Shown here: piece by piece, positions 5,750 through 7,406 of the stretch
Layout of the letters: each line of letters opens with the position of its first letter
Numbering within the stretch: the stretch's first letter is position 1
Assembly (NCBI GenBank): GCA_020445165.1
Contig: JAGRHE010000145.1
Location: 1 to 7,406, forward strand
Source of the DNA: Gammaproteobacteria bacterium
GTDB lineage: Bacteria; Pseudomonadota; Gammaproteobacteria; Chromatiales; Sedimenticolaceae
DNA: 7,406 nt
Direction of reading: 5' to 3'
Program-made: the position numbers and the translations under genes
The notes under the pieces: generated by a model
Told to the model about the DNA's origin: nothing
Seen by the model: only the letters and a program-made list of their open reading frames with translations
Database searches by the model: none

Positions 5750-5774
5750 AGGGTGCGGGACGCACCCTTTTTTT
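5750..5774 (+). terminator. Rho-independent terminator
   Basis: AGGGTGCG (5750-5757) pairs with CGCACCCT (5761-5768) around a GGA loop, and T5768-T5774 form a 7-T run. This is a textbook + strand terminator and probably ends the cytochrome operon transcript. Read on minus it has no T-run, so it would not serve the converging permease genes the same way. Confidence 0.9.
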
Positions 5775-5816
5775 GTGCCGATCGTTCGCGCCGATTGCGC
5801 AATACGCAGATCCGAC

Positions 5817-7016
5817 TCACTCGTCGCGCAGTGCCGCAACAGGATCCAGTCTGGCTGCTCGCGATGCCGGCATCACGCCAGCCAGCAGTCCGATCACCAG
5901 CGAGATGCCGAGCGCGAGCAGTGCATAGTCCCAGGCGATCTTCGTCGGCAGTCCAGGCACCAGTGCGGTGATCAACCACGCACCACCGGCCCCGACCAGC
6001 AAACCGGCGACGCCGCCGGCCAGTGCCAGCACCACTGCCTCACCAAGAAACAGGCTGATCACCTGGCTGCGCTGAGCACCGAGCGCCCGCAGCAGGCCGA
6101 CCTCGGCGGTCCGTTCGGTTACCGAGATGGTCATGATAGTCAGGATGCCGATGCCACCAACCAGCAGCGAGATCGCACCCAGTGCGCCGACCGCCAGCGT
6201 CAGCACGTCGAGTACAGAGCCGAGCACCTCGAGCATCTGGTCCTGGGTGACGATGGTGAAATCCTCGTTGCCATGGCGCGCGATCAGCCGGCTGCGGATC
6301 TTGTCGGCGAGTGCGTCGGCATCGGCGGTCTCGTCGTACAGCACGTCGACCTCCATCAGGCTGTCACGGTCGAACATCGCCATGGCACGCCCGATCGGGA
6401 TGTACACGGTATCGTCGAGGTCGAAACCGAGCATCTGTCCCTTGGCCTGCATGACGCCGACGATGCGGTAGGTTTCACCACCGATGCGGATGCGCTCGCC
6501 GAGCGGTGATCGGGTGCCGAACAGTTCCGTATGCAGCTTGCTGCCCAGCACCGCAAACGCCCGTGCCCGGCGCGGCTCGTCGTCGGGCAGAAAGCTGCCC
6601 AGTGCGGGGCTGATCTGCCACACGGCCGGTACCGCAGCACCGGTACCGAACACCGTCGTGCGTCGGCTGCGCGCAGCGGCCTCGACTTCTGCGTTGCCCT
6701 GGATGAACGGCACCACGGCGCGTACCTGGGGCAATCGGGCCAGTGACTCGGCATCGTCCAGGCTCAATGGCCGGACGCTGCTGATCATGGCGCCGGAGAT
6801 GCCGAAAGTCTCGGTCTTGCCCGGTGAGATCGCGATCAGATTGGTGCCGAACTGGGTGAATTCCTGCACCACGAAACGCTGCACGCCTTCACCGATCGCG
6901 GTCAGCAGCACCACCGAGGCGATGCCGACGGCGATACCCAGTCCGGTCAGCAGGCTGCGCGTGCGTTGGGCGAGAATCGCGCTGCCGGTCAGTTCGATGA
7001 AGTCGGCGAGACGCAT
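5817..7016 (-). CDS. MacB/FtsX-type ABC transporter permease
   Basis: This is a 399-residue inner-membrane permease of the MacB/FtsX superfamily, whose members couple cytoplasmic ATP hydrolysis to work on periplasmic or lipid substrates rather than forming a classical channel. It has the family layout: one TM helix near the N-terminus (about 22-42), a large periplasmic domain (about 45-260), then three C-terminal helices (about 274-299, 325-350 and 363-382). Between helices 2 and 3 is the conserved segment ERTAEVGLLRALGAQRSQV. The tail ASRAARLDPVAALRDE is typical of the family. The ATG at 7016 was chosen because it lies just downstream of the preceding permease stop (7021-7023), and MRLADFIELTGSAI is a normal N-terminus. 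A longer frame back to 7100 would overlap the neighbour by about 80 bp. No ATPase gene is in the window; it probably lies further upstream. The substrate is unknown. Confidence 0.9.
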   Translation of the reverse strand: MRLADFIELTGSAILAQRTRSLLTGLGIAVGIASVVLLTAIGEGVQRFVVQEFTQFGTNLIAISPGKTETFGISGAMISSVRPLSLDDAESLARLPQVRAVVPFIQGNAEVEAAARSRRTTVFGTGAAVPAVWQISPALGSFLPDDEPRRARAFAVLGSKLHTELFGTRSPLGERIRIGGETYRIVGVMQAKGQMLGFDLDDTVYIPIGRAMAMFDRDSLMEVDVLYDETADADALADKIRSRLIARHGNEDFTIVTQDQMLEVLGSVLDVLTLAVGALGAISLLVGGIGILTIMTISVTERTAEVGLLRALGAQRSQVISLFLGEAVVLALAGGVAGLLVGAGGAWLITALVPGLPTKIAWDYALLALGISLVIGLLAGVMPASRAARLDPVAALRDE

Positions 7017-7020
7017 GCCG

Positions 7021-7406
7021 TCAACGCCCACCCAGGGCCTTGACCGGGTCCAGCCGTGCCGCGCGGCGCGCAGGCAGCACGCCGAAGACCAGTCCGGCAA
7101 TCACGGCGACTGCGACGGCGGCCAGCGGCGCCCAGACGGGTGCTGCCAGCGGAAACGCGGGAAACAGCTGACGCAACGCAACGATGCCGACCGCTGCCAC
7201 GAGCAGACCGATCAGCGCGCCGCTGGCCGCGAGCATCACCGCCTCGACCAGGAAGATGCGCAGCACCTGGCCCTGAGGTGCGCCGAGCGCCTTCATCAGG
7301 CCGATCTCGCTGACCCGCTGCGACACCGCAACCAGCATCACGTTCATGATCAGGATCCCGGCTACGGCAAGGCTGATCGCGGCGATGCCGGCTACCGTGT
7401 AGGTCA
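7021..7406 (-). CDS. MacB/FtsX-type ABC transporter permease, C-terminal part
   Basis: The frame is open to the window edge, so only the last 127 residues are seen. They start in a TM helix (TVAGIAAISLAVAGILIM) and continue through the conserved cytoplasmic segment QRVSEIGLMKALGAPQGQV and two more helices. The end, LPARRAARLDPVKALGGR, is the usual MacB/FtsX-family C-terminus. It is homologous to but clearly diverged from the permease that starts 4 nt after its stop, so the two probably form a heteromeric pair in one operon. The N-terminal helix and periplasmic domain lie outside the window. Confidence 0.9.
   Translation of the reverse strand, partial: TYTVAGIAAISLAVAGILIMNVMLVAVSQRVSEIGLMKALGAPQGQVLRIFLVEAVMLAASGALIGLLVAAVGIVALRQLFPAFPLAAPVWAPLAAVAVAVIAGLVFGVLPARRAARLDPVKALGGR

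Noticed and set aside
5595..6509. 304-codon + strand ORF running through the terminator and opposite the permease
   Set aside because: It crosses the intrinsic terminator at 5750-5774 and mirrors a well-supported FtsX-family gene. The Gln/His/Asp-rich translation shows no family features.
7017..7100. Longer N-terminus for the complete permease, starting at 7100
   Set aside because: It would overlap the upstream permease by about 80 bp, and the added residues are Arg/Trp/Cys-rich shadow sequence. The ATG at 7016 gives a normal family N-terminus.

Overview
The window is about 7.4 kb of GC-rich DNA. Its codon use and its closest recognisable relatives point to a gammaproteobacterium: the E3 C-terminus and the YbfF-type esterase are very like the Escherichia coli proteins, and σ54 enhancer-binding regulators, c4-like cytochromes and MacB/FtsX permeases are common in that class. 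A sulfur- or metal-metabolising lineage is plausible given the multihaem cytochromes, but nothing here proves it. No mobile element, CRISPR array, tRNA or rRNA was seen.

Layout: (1) Positions 1-453 hold the 3' end of a dihydrolipoyl dehydrogenase gene (lpdA), and 504-1283 a YbfF-like alpha/beta hydrolase, both on +. (2) A 68-nt imperfect palindrome (1305-1372) fills the gap between the hydrolase gene and the convergent regulator gene. (3) Positions 1384-2766 (-) encode a σ54-dependent activator with PAS, AAA+ and Fis-type HTH domains. (4) Positions 2767-3246 are a 480-bp divergent control region. It has an AT-rich segment next to the regulator start, a cluster of TGTTGCA-type dyads (2859-2910), a well-matched -24/-12 σ54 promoter facing + (2964-2979), and a leader of about 255 nt with several hairpins. 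(5) Positions 3247-4770 and 4785-5537 (+) form a tight two-gene operon for a periplasmic pentahaem cytochrome c and a dihaem c4-like cytochrome. (6) Positions 5538-5816 hold a GC-rich hairpin and, about 170 nt further on, a textbook intrinsic terminator. (7) Positions 5817-7406 (-) carry two adjacent MacB/FtsX-type ABC transporter permease genes; the upstream one is cut by the window edge.

The central unit is the regulator plus cytochrome operon. The regulator has the intact GAFTGA loop needed to contact σ54. The only good σ54 promoter I found faces the cytochrome operon, and dyads suited to a Fis-type HTH lie about 70-115 bp upstream of it. The natural inference is that a PAS-sensed signal switches on a periplasmic electron-transfer pair: a pentahaem protein with a C-terminal beta-rich domain passing electrons to or from a dihaem cytochrome. 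No catalytic subunit is encoded beside them, so the substrate is unknown. This is the part of the window most likely to be an undescribed system.
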